Of a stretch of DNA of 64,000 nucleotides, positions 1 through 8,042 are shown piece by piece. Each line of letters starts with the position of its first letter. Position 1 is the first letter of the stretch. The DNA comes from Gluconacetobacter azotocaptans (GTDB taxonomy: Bacteria > Pseudomonadota > Alphaproteobacteria > Acetobacterales > Acetobacteraceae). The stretch is from NCBI RefSeq assembly GCF_014174355.1, contig NZ_JABEQF010000016.1, positions 24,246 to 88,245 on the forward strand, in the 5' to 3' direction. The notes beneath the pieces were generated by a model, which was not told where the DNA came from, searched no databases, and saw only the letters and a list, made by a program, of their open reading frames with translations. Made by a program: the position numbers and the translations under genes.

Positions 1-135
1 CAGGATGGCGTAGGTGTCCTGGACGATATCATCGACCTCGATGCCGGAAAGCCCACGAAGCCACACGCGCAGATGCGGCTCATGCGGGAGAATGTGCTTT
101 GCAATCCATTCCAGCCGGTCCGCCTGCACGACCAT
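1..135 (-). CDS. ECF-type RNA polymerase sigma factor, N-terminal part (cut by window edge)
   Basis: Only about 45 N-terminal residues are visible. They read MVVQADRLEWIAKHILPHE, then a stretch ending in VDDIVQDTYAIL. An acidic DDIVQDTY-type motif is the hallmark of sigma-70 region 2 in extracytoplasmic-function sigma factors, which direct core RNA polymerase to a small regulon. An in-frame TGA lies six nucleotides upstream of a GTG at 141, so the start is either that GTG or the ATG at 135. A GAGG ribosome-binding core lies 4 nt before the GTG and 10 nt before the ATG. Downstream partners such as an anti-sigma FecR protein would lie outside the window. The 268 bases between this gene and the next one (136-403) show no convincing gene. 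Confidence 0.72.
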   Translation of the reverse strand, partial: MVVQADRLEWIAKHILPHEPHLRVWLRGLSGIEVDDIVQDTYAIL

Positions 136-403
136 GTCCACGGTACCTCAATGCCCACGCGATCCTGGCGGCGTGCGTAGCAGCTTCGCCGGTTCAGAAA
201 TGTGACATCTTGATGACGAGAGAGGATGCAGCCCCTCTCTCTACGGGTCATGTCCCGGCGGCGCTCGACAGGGCCAGCCAGCAGCCTCAGGCGCCGGGCC
301 TCGGATTGCACCTCTGTTGTAACGAAGCAGGTTCGTCTACGTCGCCTGCGTCATCGACGTCCTCGGACGACCGCGTCATGCGCACCGGCTTCCCTTGTCC
401 GCT

Positions 404-1243
404 TCAAAGCGTCGCGATCGGCAAATCCGGCAATGAACCCCATTCCGCCCACGAGCCATCATAAACCGCCCCGCGCGGAAAGCCCGCCACCACGAGTGCA
501 GCCGCGAGAACACAGGCCGTCAGGCCGGACCCGCATGTCGTGATGACCGGCCGCCCCCCGTCCACGCCTTCCTGCTCCAGCCGGGCTCTGATGTCCGGCA
601 CGGGCAGAAAACGGTTTTCGGCATCGAGAAGTTCACCAAAGGGAACATTCCGCGACCCCGGAATATGGCCGCTCCGGACGCCGGGGCGTGGCTCCTTCGC
701 CGTTCCCGCAAAACGTGCTTTCGATCGCGCGTCGAGAATAACGGCATCGGACGTGCCCAGCAGAGACAGCACGTCCCCCAGCCCCTTGAGGCGGGTATAA
801 CGCGGGCTGGCGTAATAGGTCTTCGACACGGGTGCGGCCGCCGGGCCGCTTTCCACAGGACCGTCGACCCGGCTCCATGCGGGCAGCCCACCATTCAGCA
901 CACGGATATTGGCATGACCGAACAAGTCGGCCAGCCACCAGCCCCGGCATGCCGACGCGACACCCGTCTGGTCGTAGAAGACCACCTCGGATGACGTCTC
1001 GACACCCAACGCCCCGAACAGCCTGCCGAAACGCCCCTGACCGGGTACCATATGCGTCAGTGTCGTGTCGGGATCGGAGAAGCATTCGATGTCGAACCGG
1101 CGCGCCCCCACGATCCGGCGCGCCCGGAAATTTTCATCCGGGTCGAACGATTGCCCGGGCAATACGGATGTCGCATCCAGAATGACAAGACTCGGGCGCC
1201 CGATCCTGGCCACCAGCTCTTCGGCTTCGATCAACAAGGACAT
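404..1243 (-). CDS. sseA: 3-mercaptopyruvate/thiosulfate sulfurtransferase (tandem rhodanese)
   Basis: This 279-residue protein has two rhodanese domains and matches the usual length of SseA-type enzymes. The active-site loop of the second domain is CGSGLTA with the catalytic cysteine at residue 237. CGSG(V/L)TA loops are typical of 3-mercaptopyruvate sulfurtransferases, while CRKGVTA-type loops mark thiosulfate enzymes. The expected reaction is transfer of the outer sulfur to cyanide or a thiol through a cysteine persulfide. The ATG at 1243 is preferred because GGAAAG lies just upstream. The longer reading frame to 1294 adds a basic stretch not seen in the family. It is the last gene of the operon that begins with the hydroxyacid dehydrogenase at 5612, so it may handle sulfur from the operon's substrate. 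Confidence 0.85.
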   Translation of the reverse strand: MSLLIEAEELVARIGRPSLVILDATSVLPGQSFDPDENFRARRIVGARRFDIECFSDPDTTLTHMVPGQGRFGRLFGALGVETSSEVVFYDQTGVASACRGWWLADLFGHANIRVLNGGLPAWSRVDGPVESGPAAAPVSKTYYASPRYTRLKGLGDVLSLLGTSDAVILDARSKARFAGTAKEPRPGVRSGHIPGSRNVPFGELLDAENRFLPVPDIRARLEQEGVDGGRPVITTCGSGLTACVLAAALVVAGFPRGAVYDGSWAEWGSLPDLPIATL

Positions 1244-1315
1244 TCGCTTTTCCTTTCCTCTCTTCCCGAGCAGACACGCCGGAAAATCCCGCACAATCCG
1301 CCCTGCGGCGGCCTG

Positions 1316-1930
1316 TCAACGCAAGGGTGAAAAGGCAACCGGAACCACTACTTGCGACCGCATATCCTCGGTCAGAAAGCCTGCCGAGCCGCGTGGCGGC
1401 CAGACACCTGCCGCAACCGCTTCCCTGCGGATGCGTGCACGCTCATCAAGGCTGCCGTAAGGCCAGATATGTGCAAACCGCGCAGGGCCATCCAGGCTAT
1501 ACATCGCCGTCAACAGGGGGGAGAGCGGTGTCCGACCGGGCAGCGTCTTCCTGAAACCCTCGGCGACATCCGACAGATGGCCCGGACGGACATGGTAAGT
1601 CCGTATTTCGTAAATTTTTCCATATTCGCCGGGCTGGACACAGGGCAGAAACGGCAGGCCGCGCCAACTTTGGTACGAAACGTCGCGGACGCCGATCTCC
1701 CTGTCGGGAAAGAGACCCGATTCCAGCAAAGCCTGTCTTGCCTCGGCCAGATCGTCCATCAGCGCGAAGGCGCGCAAGATGATGATCTGGTTCAGCGGCC
1801 CGATTTCGCTCACCCAGCAGCCAAGGAAGGTTCCGCCGTCATTCAACGACAGAAGCAAGGGGTGAAGATCCGCCAGAACCTTCGTCTGTGTCCCCGGCAA
1901 TACGGTGACCGTAATGGTTTCATACAGCAT
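1316..1930 (-). CDS. NIPSNAP-family protein
   Basis: The protein has 204 residues with two ferredoxin-like NIPSNAP repeats. The second repeat contains YEIRTYHVRPGHL, the family signature, around residues 105-117, and a WPYGSLDER segment near residue 157. NIPSNAP domains are dimeric alpha-beta barrel folds that occur beside catabolic oxidoreductases in bacteria. No catalytic function is established for them. It sits between the MFS transporter (27 bp upstream) and the sulfurtransferase (72 bp downstream) in one operon. A role in the same degradative pathway is an inference from position. Confidence 0.75.
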   Translation of the reverse strand: MLYETITVTVLPGTQTKVLADLHPLLLSLNDGGTFLGCWVSEIGPLNQIIILRAFALMDDLAEARQALLESGLFPDREIGVRDVSYQSWRGLPFLPCVQPGEYGKIYEIRTYHVRPGHLSDVAEGFRKTLPGRTPLSPLLTAMYSLDGPARFAHIWPYGSLDERARIRREAVAAGVWPPRGSAGFLTEDMRSQVVVPVAFSPLR

Positions 1931-1957
1931 CTGATAACCCTGTCGTCCGCTCGCGGA

Positions 1958-3172
1958 TCATAACGGGACGTTTCCCGATTTCTCTGTGCTGATCACATAG
2001 AATATCAGAAACGAAAGAAACATGACGACCGAGTCCATCATCAGGCCGACGGTGTAATGGCCGGTCTCCTGAACCAGCCCCGAGAATATGCTCGGACCGA
2101 AAAAATTTCCCAGATTCCCGATACTGTTGATCAACGCGATCCCCCCCGCGGCGGCCGGTCCCTGCAGAATCTGCCCCGGAACCACCCACATCAGACCCAG
2201 AACGGTAAACAGCGATGCGATGGCTATCGTGATGAATATTCCCTTCATCATCAGCGGTTGGCAGACAATCGTCAGGATCAGACACAGGAATGCCAGCCCC
2301 ATCGGAATCAGGATATTCCAGCGACGCTTTCCCGATCGATCCGACCGTGCCGCGCAAATGATCAACGCCACCGCCCCGACGAAATACGGAATCGGCAGAA
2401 GATGCATGACCGCGTATTTATCGAACCCGACCGATCCGATCATTTGCGGAAGCCAGAAATGAATCGTACCGTTCACAAAAGACAGACAGAAGAAAATACT
2501 GGCCAGTTTCCAGACGTACGGATCGCGGGCCACCGCCAGGAACGAACGGGCCGTACGATCGGTTTTGACTTGCGCGCGTCGGTGCCGGACCTCGAAGAGG
2601 TATTCCTTTTCCTCACGGCTCAGCCATCCTGCCTCGCTGACGGAGTTCGGGAGGCAGATAAACAGCAGCATCCCCAGAAACGTGGACGGCAGCCCTTCCA
2701 GAAGAAAGATCCACTGCCATCCATGAAAACCCCATGTCCCGGATAAATGCAGGATCATGCCCGACAGGAGGGACGAAACGGCGCTGGAAACCGGAATCAC
2801 CACGATCAGATAGCTGATGACCCGGCCGTGCCATTTTTCCGGAAAGCTCTGCATCAGGAAAAACAGCGTGCCGGGATAGAAGCCGGCCTCCGCAATTCCC
2901 AGCAGGAACCGCAGCAGCAGCAGCTCCCGCCCGTTGCCGATGAACGCCATCCCGGCCGAGATAATGCCCCACGTGACCATCGTCACCGCAAGCCATGTCC
3001 TGGCCCCGACTTTCGTCAGGATGTAGTTCCCGGGTATTTCGAAAATGAAATACCCCAGGAAAAATATTCCGGCGCCAAGACCGTATGTCGTGGCCGGAAT
3101 CGACAGATCGCGCCGCATGTCCATCGCGGCGAAGCTGATGTTTACGCGATCAATAAACGCAAAAAAAAACAC
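1958..3172 (-). CDS. MFS transporter of the anion:cation symporter type, 5' end frameshifted
   Basis: The open frame gives 404 residues with the twelve-helix pattern of the ACS branch of the major facilitator superfamily, which imports organic anions. The sequence FFFAFIDRVNISFAAM at its start is the end of helix 1 plus the conserved DRVN loop. The frame can only start at a GTG at 3172, which would cut helix 1 in half. Upstream, in another frame, an ATG at 3237 with GAGAGG 7 nt before it encodes MPIDEDALHRKIILRLVPLL and then ILC, a normal ACS N-terminus. The two parts are joined by a run of nine A (T on the coding strand). Ten would restore the frame. So the gene is either broken, phase-variable, read by slippage, or affected by a sequencing error. 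It probably imports the substrate of the neighbouring monooxygenase and dehydrogenase. Confidence 0.8.
   Translation of the reverse strand: MFFFAFIDRVNISFAAMDMRRDLSIPATTYGLGAGIFFLGYFIFEIPGNYILTKVGARTWLAVTMVTWGIISAGMAFIGNGRELLLLRFLLGIAEAGFYPGTLFFLMQSFPEKWHGRVISYLIVVIPVSSAVSSLLSGMILHLSGTWGFHGWQWIFLLEGLPSTFLGMLLFICLPNSVSEAGWLSREEKEYLFEVRHRRAQVKTDRTARSFLAVARDPYVWKLASIFFCLSFVNGTIHFWLPQMIGSVGFDKYAVMHLLPIPYFVGAVALIICAARSDRSGKRRWNILIPMGLAFLCLILTIVCQPLMMKGIFITIAIASLFTVLGLMWVVPGQILQGPAAAGGIALINSIGNLGNFFGPSIFSGLVQETGHYTVGLMMDSVVMFLSFLIFYVISTEKSGNVPL
3161..3169. repeat. A9 homopolymer at the frameshift in the MFS gene
   Basis: Nine consecutive A on the plus strand (nine T on the coding strand) lie exactly where the transporter's upstream frame (ATG 3237) and main frame (from GTG 3172) part. 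Gain of one T would fuse them into one protein with a typical first helix. Runs of this length are slippage-prone in replication and transcription and are also frequent sites of base-calling errors. Confidence 0.8.
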
Positions 3173-3267
3173 AGGATCAAAAGAGGGACCAGCCTCAGGA
3201 TAATCTTTCTATGCAATGCATCTTCGTCGATGGGCATATCGGCCTCTCAAAGCACGTCTTGAAACAA

Positions 3268-4572
3268 TCAGGCTATACGGAGCCCCAGATTTTTTCTCAG
3301 GGTGTCACCCTCATATTCTGTCCTGAACAGGCCACGGCGCTGCAGTTCCGGTATCACGAACCGGCAGAATTTCTCCAGGTCCGGTGGGGACGGCGGCATG
3401 ATATTGAACCCGTCCGCCCCCCGGTTGACGAACCATTCTTCCAACTGGTCGGCCACCTGCTTGTAGGTGCCGATCGGCTGCCAGTGGCCACGGCCGCAGA
3501 TGATTTTCTCGTACAGCTGGCGGATCGTCAGATTCTCCCGCCTGGCCTGTTCGACGATGACGCCCTGACGCCCCTTTCCGGCCTCGGTCTCCGGAATCTC
3601 CGGAAGCGGGCCGTCCACCGGATATCCGGAAAGATCGAACCCGCCCAGCAATGTGGAGAGAAGTGAGATACCGACCGCGGGATGAAGAAACGACTGCAGT
3701 TCCTCGTATTTCTCCTGCGCCTCGCTCTCGGTTTCCCCCATGATCGGGGAGACCCCTGGAAGGATCAGCAGCTCATTTTCGGTGCGGCCGTACTGGGCCA
3801 GCCGCCCTTTCAGATCCTGGTAGAAGGCCGAAGCCTCCTCCAGTTTCTGCATCGCGGTGAACACGATTTCCGCGGTACGGGCCGCCAGGTCCCGCCCGGG
3901 CTCGGATGAGCCCGCCTGAACGATGACCGGATGTCCCTGCTCGGAACGGGGAACGTTGAGCGGCCCCCGGACCGAGAAGAACTCGCCGACATGATTCAGC
4001 ACATGCATCTTCTCCGGATCGACGTAAAGGCCGCTTTCCTTGTCCCGGACGAATGCGTCATGATCGAAGCTCCTCCAGAGCCCTTTCACGACATCCACAA
4101 ATTCCTCGGCCCTTTTATATCTGTCGGCGTGCGCCATATGACGATCGCCGACAAAATTCTTGGATTCACCGGGGAACATGGAGGTCACGACGTTCCAGCC
4201 CGCCCGGCCGTGGCTGACCAGGTCGAGGGAGGCGAAACTCCGCGCCAGGTGGAACGGCTGCGTGTAGGTTGTCGAGATCGTCGCGATGAGGCCGACATGT
4301 TTCGTATGCTGCGACAGCACCGTCAGCACGAGCATCGGATCGATGACCGATGCACGCTCGATTCTCTTGAAATACTCCATGTCTTCCCAGACATTGTTCG
4401 TGTCCGCGATAAAGACAAAATCCATCAATCCCCGTTCGGCCGCCTGCGCGATCTGCACCATGTTTTCGGTGCTGACGCTGGCCTGGGGGTGTGCTTTCGG
4501 ATGGCGCCAGGCGCTGATATGGCGTCCTGACGGTTCGAAGAACAATCCCAGTTTCATTTTTCGTGAATTCAT
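3268..4572 (-). CDS. FMN-dependent LLM-class monooxygenase (NtaA/SnaA/DszA type)
   Basis: The 434-residue protein belongs to the bacterial luciferase-like flavin monooxygenases of the nitrilotriacetate / pristinamycin / dibenzothiophene-sulfone group. Family features seen are the start MKLGLFFEPSGRH, ERGLMDFVFIAD, the TISTTYTQPFHLAR segment, SHGRAGWNVVTS and the late GTYKQVADQLEEW and GFNIMPP blocks. Such enzymes use FMNH2 supplied by a separate reductase to cleave C-N or C-S bonds or oxidise ketones. The ATG at 4572 has GAGG 7 nt upstream. It is second in an operon after a D-2-hydroxyacid dehydrogenase. No reductase lies next to it. The nearest candidate is the flavin reductase at 29054. Its substrate cannot be told from sequence. 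Confidence 0.85.
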   Translation of the reverse strand: MNSRKMKLGLFFEPSGRHISAWRHPKAHPQASVSTENMVQIAQAAERGLMDFVFIADTNNVWEDMEYFKRIERASVIDPMLVLTVLSQHTKHVGLIATISTTYTQPFHLARSFASLDLVSHGRAGWNVVTSMFPGESKNFVGDRHMAHADRYKRAEEFVDVVKGLWRSFDHDAFVRDKESGLYVDPEKMHVLNHVGEFFSVRGPLNVPRSEQGHPVIVQAGSSEPGRDLAARTAEIVFTAMQKLEEASAFYQDLKGRLAQYGRTENELLILPGVSPIMGETESEAQEKYEELQSFLHPAVGISLLSTLLGGFDLSGYPVDGPLPEIPETEAGKGRQGVIVEQARRENLTIRQLYEKIICGRGHWQPIGTYKQVADQLEEWFVNRGADGFNIMPPSPPDLEKFCRFVIPELQRRGLFRTEYEGDTLRKNLGLRIA

Positions 4573-4640
4573 GGACCTGCCTCACGCATGAGAAAAAACG
4601 GCGCTATTAAAAATACAATAAATATTGTTATGCCGGATGC

Positions 4641-5612
4641 TTACACGACCCTGTTTCGCAAAGGCGTCCCGTTTTCCATGTTGGTTATATTGTCGAGCAG
4701 GATGTCCACGACATTGCGTGCATAGAATTGGCTGTCGCCTGCATTATGGGGGGTGACGATCACATTTTCCCTGGACCAGAACGTCGAACCCTCAGGCAGG
4801 GGTTCATCTACAAACGTGTCCAGCGCCGCGCCGGCAATCGTCCCCTTGTCCAGTGCGTCCAGCAACGCCGCTTCGTCCACAACCTTGCCGCGCGACACGT
4901 TGATCAGATACGCATCCCGCCGCATGGACGACAGGAACGCGGCATCGACCAGACCGTGCGTTTCCGGCGTCAAGGGGCAGCTCAGGACCACGAAATCGGC
5001 TTCGGCCACGGCTTCGTGCAGCCGATCCGATGCGACGATATGGATGCCGTCCTCCACCTCCTGCACCACGGTGCGACGCACCCCGGTCACCGTCATATCG
5101 AACGCCTGGCAAAGATGGGCGACGCGCCGGCCGATGCTTCCAAGACCGACAACCAGAACGCGCTTTCCGGTCAGTTCCTGAACACGGTTCGTGGCGTCCC
5201 GCACCGGCGTACGCCATAGTCCGGCCTTCTGGTCGTCTCGCGCCTCGAAGAGGCGGCGGGATATGTTCAGAATGAACGAGAGAACATGTTCCGACACCGC
5301 CCGCGCGTTCACGCCACGCGCGCTGCACAACGGGATGTTCCGGTCCTGCAGCACCTTCTGTGGAAAATGGTCCACCCCTGCGCTGATGGATTGCACCAGC
5401 TTCAGTCGCGGCGCGCGATCGAGAAGATAGTCCTTCCATAGCATGGAAATGCAGAGGATTTCGGCCTCTTCTATATAGTTATCGAGATCCGAAAGAGAAA
5501 ACACCTGTGTGCACGCCGAATCGTCCTGCCGGATGTCCAGCGCCGCCTTCAGATCGTACAGCGGATGCGCGCATACGATGCGCGGGCGACGGTCGAGCCA
5601 CAATGTCTTCAT
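4641..5612 (-). CDS. NAD-dependent D-2-hydroxyacid dehydrogenase
   Basis: This protein of 323 residues has the layout of formate/glycerate dehydrogenases. A substrate domain comes first, then the Rossmann motif VLVVGLGSIGRR. After it come the VLSCPLTPETHGLV segment, the INVSRGKVVDEAAL block with the catalytic-pair arginine region, and LDTFVDEPLP. Near the end is TPHNAG, which carries the catalytic histidine. It interconverts a 2-oxo acid and a D-2-hydroxy acid with NAD(P)H. The ATG at 5612 is chosen; the frame extends to a TTG at 5657 but without an obvious ribosome site. It is the first gene of the five-gene operon and is transcribed away from the LysR gene at 5949, which probably controls it. 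Confidence 0.82.
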   Translation of the reverse strand: MKTLWLDRRPRIVCAHPLYDLKAALDIRQDDSACTQVFSLSDLDNYIEEAEILCISMLWKDYLLDRAPRLKLVQSISAGVDHFPQKVLQDRNIPLCSARGVNARAVSEHVLSFILNISRRLFEARDDQKAGLWRTPVRDATNRVQELTGKRVLVVGLGSIGRRVAHLCQAFDMTVTGVRRTVVQEVEDGIHIVASDRLHEAVAEADFVVLSCPLTPETHGLVDAAFLSSMRRDAYLINVSRGKVVDEAALLDALDKGTIAGAALDTFVDEPLPEGSTFWSRENVIVTPHNAGDSQFYARNVVDILLDNITNMENGTPLRNRVV

Positions 5613-5948
5613 TCTCAACAAAATCCCACATAGCGTGAAGCGTAAGATAACCGGCAATGGCCAGGCGCCCCGCGCGGGCGACCTTATTTCACACGGTCTT
5701 CCCGTATATACAGGGCAGACACATTACGTAATATCGTTATATCATAAGGAAAAATGAAACATCATCAGACACCGGGAAACCTGCACGCGCGTCACGACAC
5801 GCCGCTCTGGACGAGCCGGATCGAACGAATGTTCCATGTCGCCACGTGTCAGAGCGTGATCCATTTTTGTAACGCTATCGGATGAATTTCGCTTTAGCAA
5901 TTGGTTTCACCATGATAAAACGCCTCATACTATTCATGGTGGTTATCG
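5613..5948. promoter_or_regulatory. Divergent promoter region between hydroxyacid dehydrogenase operon and LysR gene
   Basis: These 336 bases are AT-richer than the flanks and carry the start regions of two divergent transcripts. They contain an AT-rich stretch around 5725-5755 (TACGTAATATCGTTATATC) and an inverted repeat next to the LysR start. A short frame 5754-5884 (43 codons, MKHHQTPGNLHARHDTP) follows AAGGAAAA, but nothing supports its expression. The placement is typical for LysR regulators that act on the adjacent divergent operon. Confidence 0.55.
5908..5941. promoter_or_regulatory. Inverted repeat just upstream of the LysR start
   Basis: The arms CACCATGA (5908-5915) and TCATGGTG (5934-5941) are perfect 8-bp complements separated by 18 bases, ending 7 bp before the ATG at 5949. 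The position suits an autoregulatory operator or an mRNA hairpin that would cover the ribosome-binding site. There is no direct evidence of binding. Confidence 0.45.
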
Positions 5949-6839
5949 ATGAATTTGCGGCAGCTCGAAATTTTGCGCGCCATCGTTCGTTACAATACGA
6001 CGGTTGCAACAGGCCGTGCCCTTGGGCTTTCCCAGCCCGCCATCAGCAATGCCCTCAAGGCGATGGAGGAACAGGTTGGTTTCGCCCTGTTCCAGCGCGT
6101 CAATAACCGTATTTACCCAACCGCGGAAACAAAAATCCTGCTGGCGGACGCCGAGTCGATTTTCGAGATCCACAAACGCCTGGAAACCCGAATCCGCGAC
6201 CTTCGGGATAACCGGGCCGGGCAGCTTCGCGTTGTTGCAACACCACCGCTTGGATATGGCGTCATCGCGAAGTCGATCCATGTGATGCAGATCCGCCGGC
6301 CGCGCGTCCGCACCTTCTTCGACGTGAAACGGTACGAAGAAATCATGGAGAGCATCGAGACGCACCAGGCCGAATTGGGCTTTATCATGGGCTTCGCGGA
6401 ACAGCCGGGCATCCGCTCCGAAGTCATGTACGAAGGCGAGATGATCTGCGTCATGCAGGCCACACACCCGCTTACCGAACTCGATGTCATTACACCGAGA
6501 GATCTGCGCCGGCATTGCTTTATCGCACTGGAAGGCGGCACGAAACTGGGAAGCGCCCTTCGTCAGTCGTTCGAGCAGGCGGAAGAGGAGTTCCATTTTT
6601 CCGTCGAGGTCAGATACGGCCTCACCGCCTGCGTCCTGGCCGATGCAGGGGTGGGCGTCGCCGTGGTCGATCCCCTCACCGCGTCGTCCGCCGGGCGGTT
6701 CTCTCTGGTTCACCGGCCGTTTCGTCCGCAGATTTCCGTTTCCGCGTCGGTCGTCTGGGCCGAGAACCGTTCCCTGACACGACTGGCCCACACATTCCTT
6801 AACGAGGTGCGTACGGTGATCGCGACGCAGGACCCATGA
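5949..6839 (+). CDS. LysR-family transcriptional regulator
   Basis: The 296-residue protein has an N-terminal winged helix-turn-helix (MNLRQLEILRAIVRYNT, then GRALGLSQPAISNALKAME) and a C-terminal effector-binding domain, the standard LysR length and order. The helix segment LSQPAISNAL is the DNA-recognition part. It lies divergently to the hydroxyacid dehydrogenase/LLM monooxygenase operon, the usual arrangement for a LysR protein and its target. The effector is unknown. It is likely a small carboxylate related to the pathway. Confidence 0.9.
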   Translation: MNLRQLEILRAIVRYNTTVATGRALGLSQPAISNALKAMEEQVGFALFQRVNNRIYPTAETKILLADAESIFEIHKRLETRIRDLRDNRAGQLRVVATPPLGYGVIAKSIHVMQIRRPRVRTFFDVKRYEEIMESIETHQAELGFIMGFAEQPGIRSEVMYEGEMICVMQATHPLTELDVITPRDLRRHCFIALEGGTKLGSALRQSFEQAEEEFHFSVEVRYGLTACVLADAGVGVAVVDPLTASSAGRFSLVHRPFRPQISVSASVVWAENRSLTRLAHTFLNEVRTVIATQDP

Positions 6840-6865
6840 CCGATGGCGCTGGCGTTGCCCGGCCG

Positions 6866-8008
6866 TCAGGACGCAGAAAATAGCCGGATGTCCGCCGGCC
6901 GGCCCTTTCCCAGAAGGGCCATCGCCGTCTCCATTTCGTTGCGCAGCATCCCGATCATGGCGACGGCACCGGTCTCGCCCCCTGATGCAAGCCCGTACAG
7001 GCCCGCCCGCCCCACCAGGACCATCCGTGCCCCGAGGGCAAGGTATTTCAGGATGTCGGTTCCCCGGCGCACGCCGCTGTCGGCCATGATCGTCATCCGC
7101 CCCCCGACGGCCTCGGCAATCCGGGGCAGCACATCGATCGGTCCGGGCTGGGGGTCGAGATTCCGGCCGCCATGCACCGAGACCACGAGTCCGTCGACAC
7201 CCAGTTGTGCCGCCCTGCGCGCATCGTCGACATTCACGATGCCCTTGACGATCAGTTCCCCGTCCCATCGCTTCCGCAGTTCGGCGATGTCCTGCCAGTC
7301 GAGCGACCGCTTCAGCCCCACGGCGGACGCGGATGCCCGCATCACATTCCCCTCGAGGCCGGAGGGATAATGTCCGTAGCGCGGCACGCCGGACGTGGCC
7401 AGAAGAGGCAGGAGGACCCGCGCCACCCAGCGTGGATGACGCGCAAGATCCAGCATTCCGGGCACCGAACACCGGAACGGCACCGTGAAGCCATTTCGCG
7501 CATTATATTCGCGGTTCAGCGGTACCGGCGTATCCGCCGTCACGACCAGCGTCCTGACCCCGCTGGCACCTGCGCGTCGTATCAACGCATAGGACAGGGA
7601 CACATCATTCCAGACGTAAAGCTGAAACCAGAGGTCGGCATCGGGTGCGCCGGCCCGTATCCGCTCGATCGTCGTGATCGACTGGGTTGCGACACAGAAG
7701 GGAATGCCACATCGGGCCGCCGCCCGCGCCAGTTCGGTTTCGCCATCATGCCATACCATGCCCGCCAGTGCCGTCGGTGCGATCGCGATCGGCAGCGCCG
7801 AGGTGTGGCCGAACAGCGGGGTCGACAGATCGACGACCGGCGCGCCGGCCAGAACCGACGGCATCAGCATGACGCGATCGAAGCTCTGGCGGAGATAACG
7901 CAGCGCGTTCTCGTCTTCCGTGCCCCGATCGATATATTCGAAGAGCCCCCGGGGCAGGACGGATTTGGCACGCGCCCGATAATCGTCGTAATTCAGCAAA
8001 GACGGCAC
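6866..8008 (-). CDS. FMN-dependent alpha-hydroxy-acid dehydrogenase (lactate/mandelate dehydrogenase family)
   Basis: The protein has 380 residues and the (beta/alpha)8 FMN-binding barrel of the L-lactate dehydrogenase (LldD), glycolate oxidase and mandelate dehydrogenase family. It starts with YDDYRARAKSVLPRGLFEYI, has PIAIAPTALAGMVWHDGE, the LWFQLYVWND and TLVVTADTPVPLNREYN segments, and the active-site signature SVHGGRNLD, with the catalytic histidine and arginine. It oxidises an (S)-2-hydroxy acid to the 2-oxo acid. The final MADSGVRRGTDILKYLALGA is the phosphate-binding part. The canonical signature is usually HGGRQLD; N replaces Q here. It is the last gene after the amidohydrolase (34-bp gap). 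Confidence 0.88.
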   Translation of the reverse strand: MPSLLNYDDYRARAKSVLPRGLFEYIDRGTEDENALRYLRQSFDRVMLMPSVLAGAPVVDLSTPLFGHTSALPIAIAPTALAGMVWHDGETELARAAARCGIPFCVATQSITTIERIRAGAPDADLWFQLYVWNDVSLSYALIRRAGASGVRTLVVTADTPVPLNREYNARNGFTVPFRCSVPGMLDLARHPRWVARVLLPLLATSGVPRYGHYPSGLEGNVMRASASAVGLKRSLDWQDIAELRKRWDGELIVKGIVNVDDARRAAQLGVDGLVVSVHGGRNLDPQPGPIDVLPRIAEAVGGRMTIMADSGVRRGTDILKYLALGARMVLVGRAGLYGLASGGETGAVAMIGMLRNEMETAMALLGKGRPADIRLFSAS

Positions 8009-8042
8009 GGGCCGCTCCCGATGTTATGGCAGGGGGCCGGGC

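Noticed and set aside
99..543. Overlapping plus-strand frames opposite the sigma factor start and sulfurtransferase end
   Set aside because: Low-complexity translation typical of high-GC shadow frames. They overlap well-supported genes on the other strand.
5754..5884. 43-codon frame after AAGGAAAA in the LysR divergent region
   Set aside because: Short, no known relatives, no leader-peptide features. Kept only as a note in the promoter entry.
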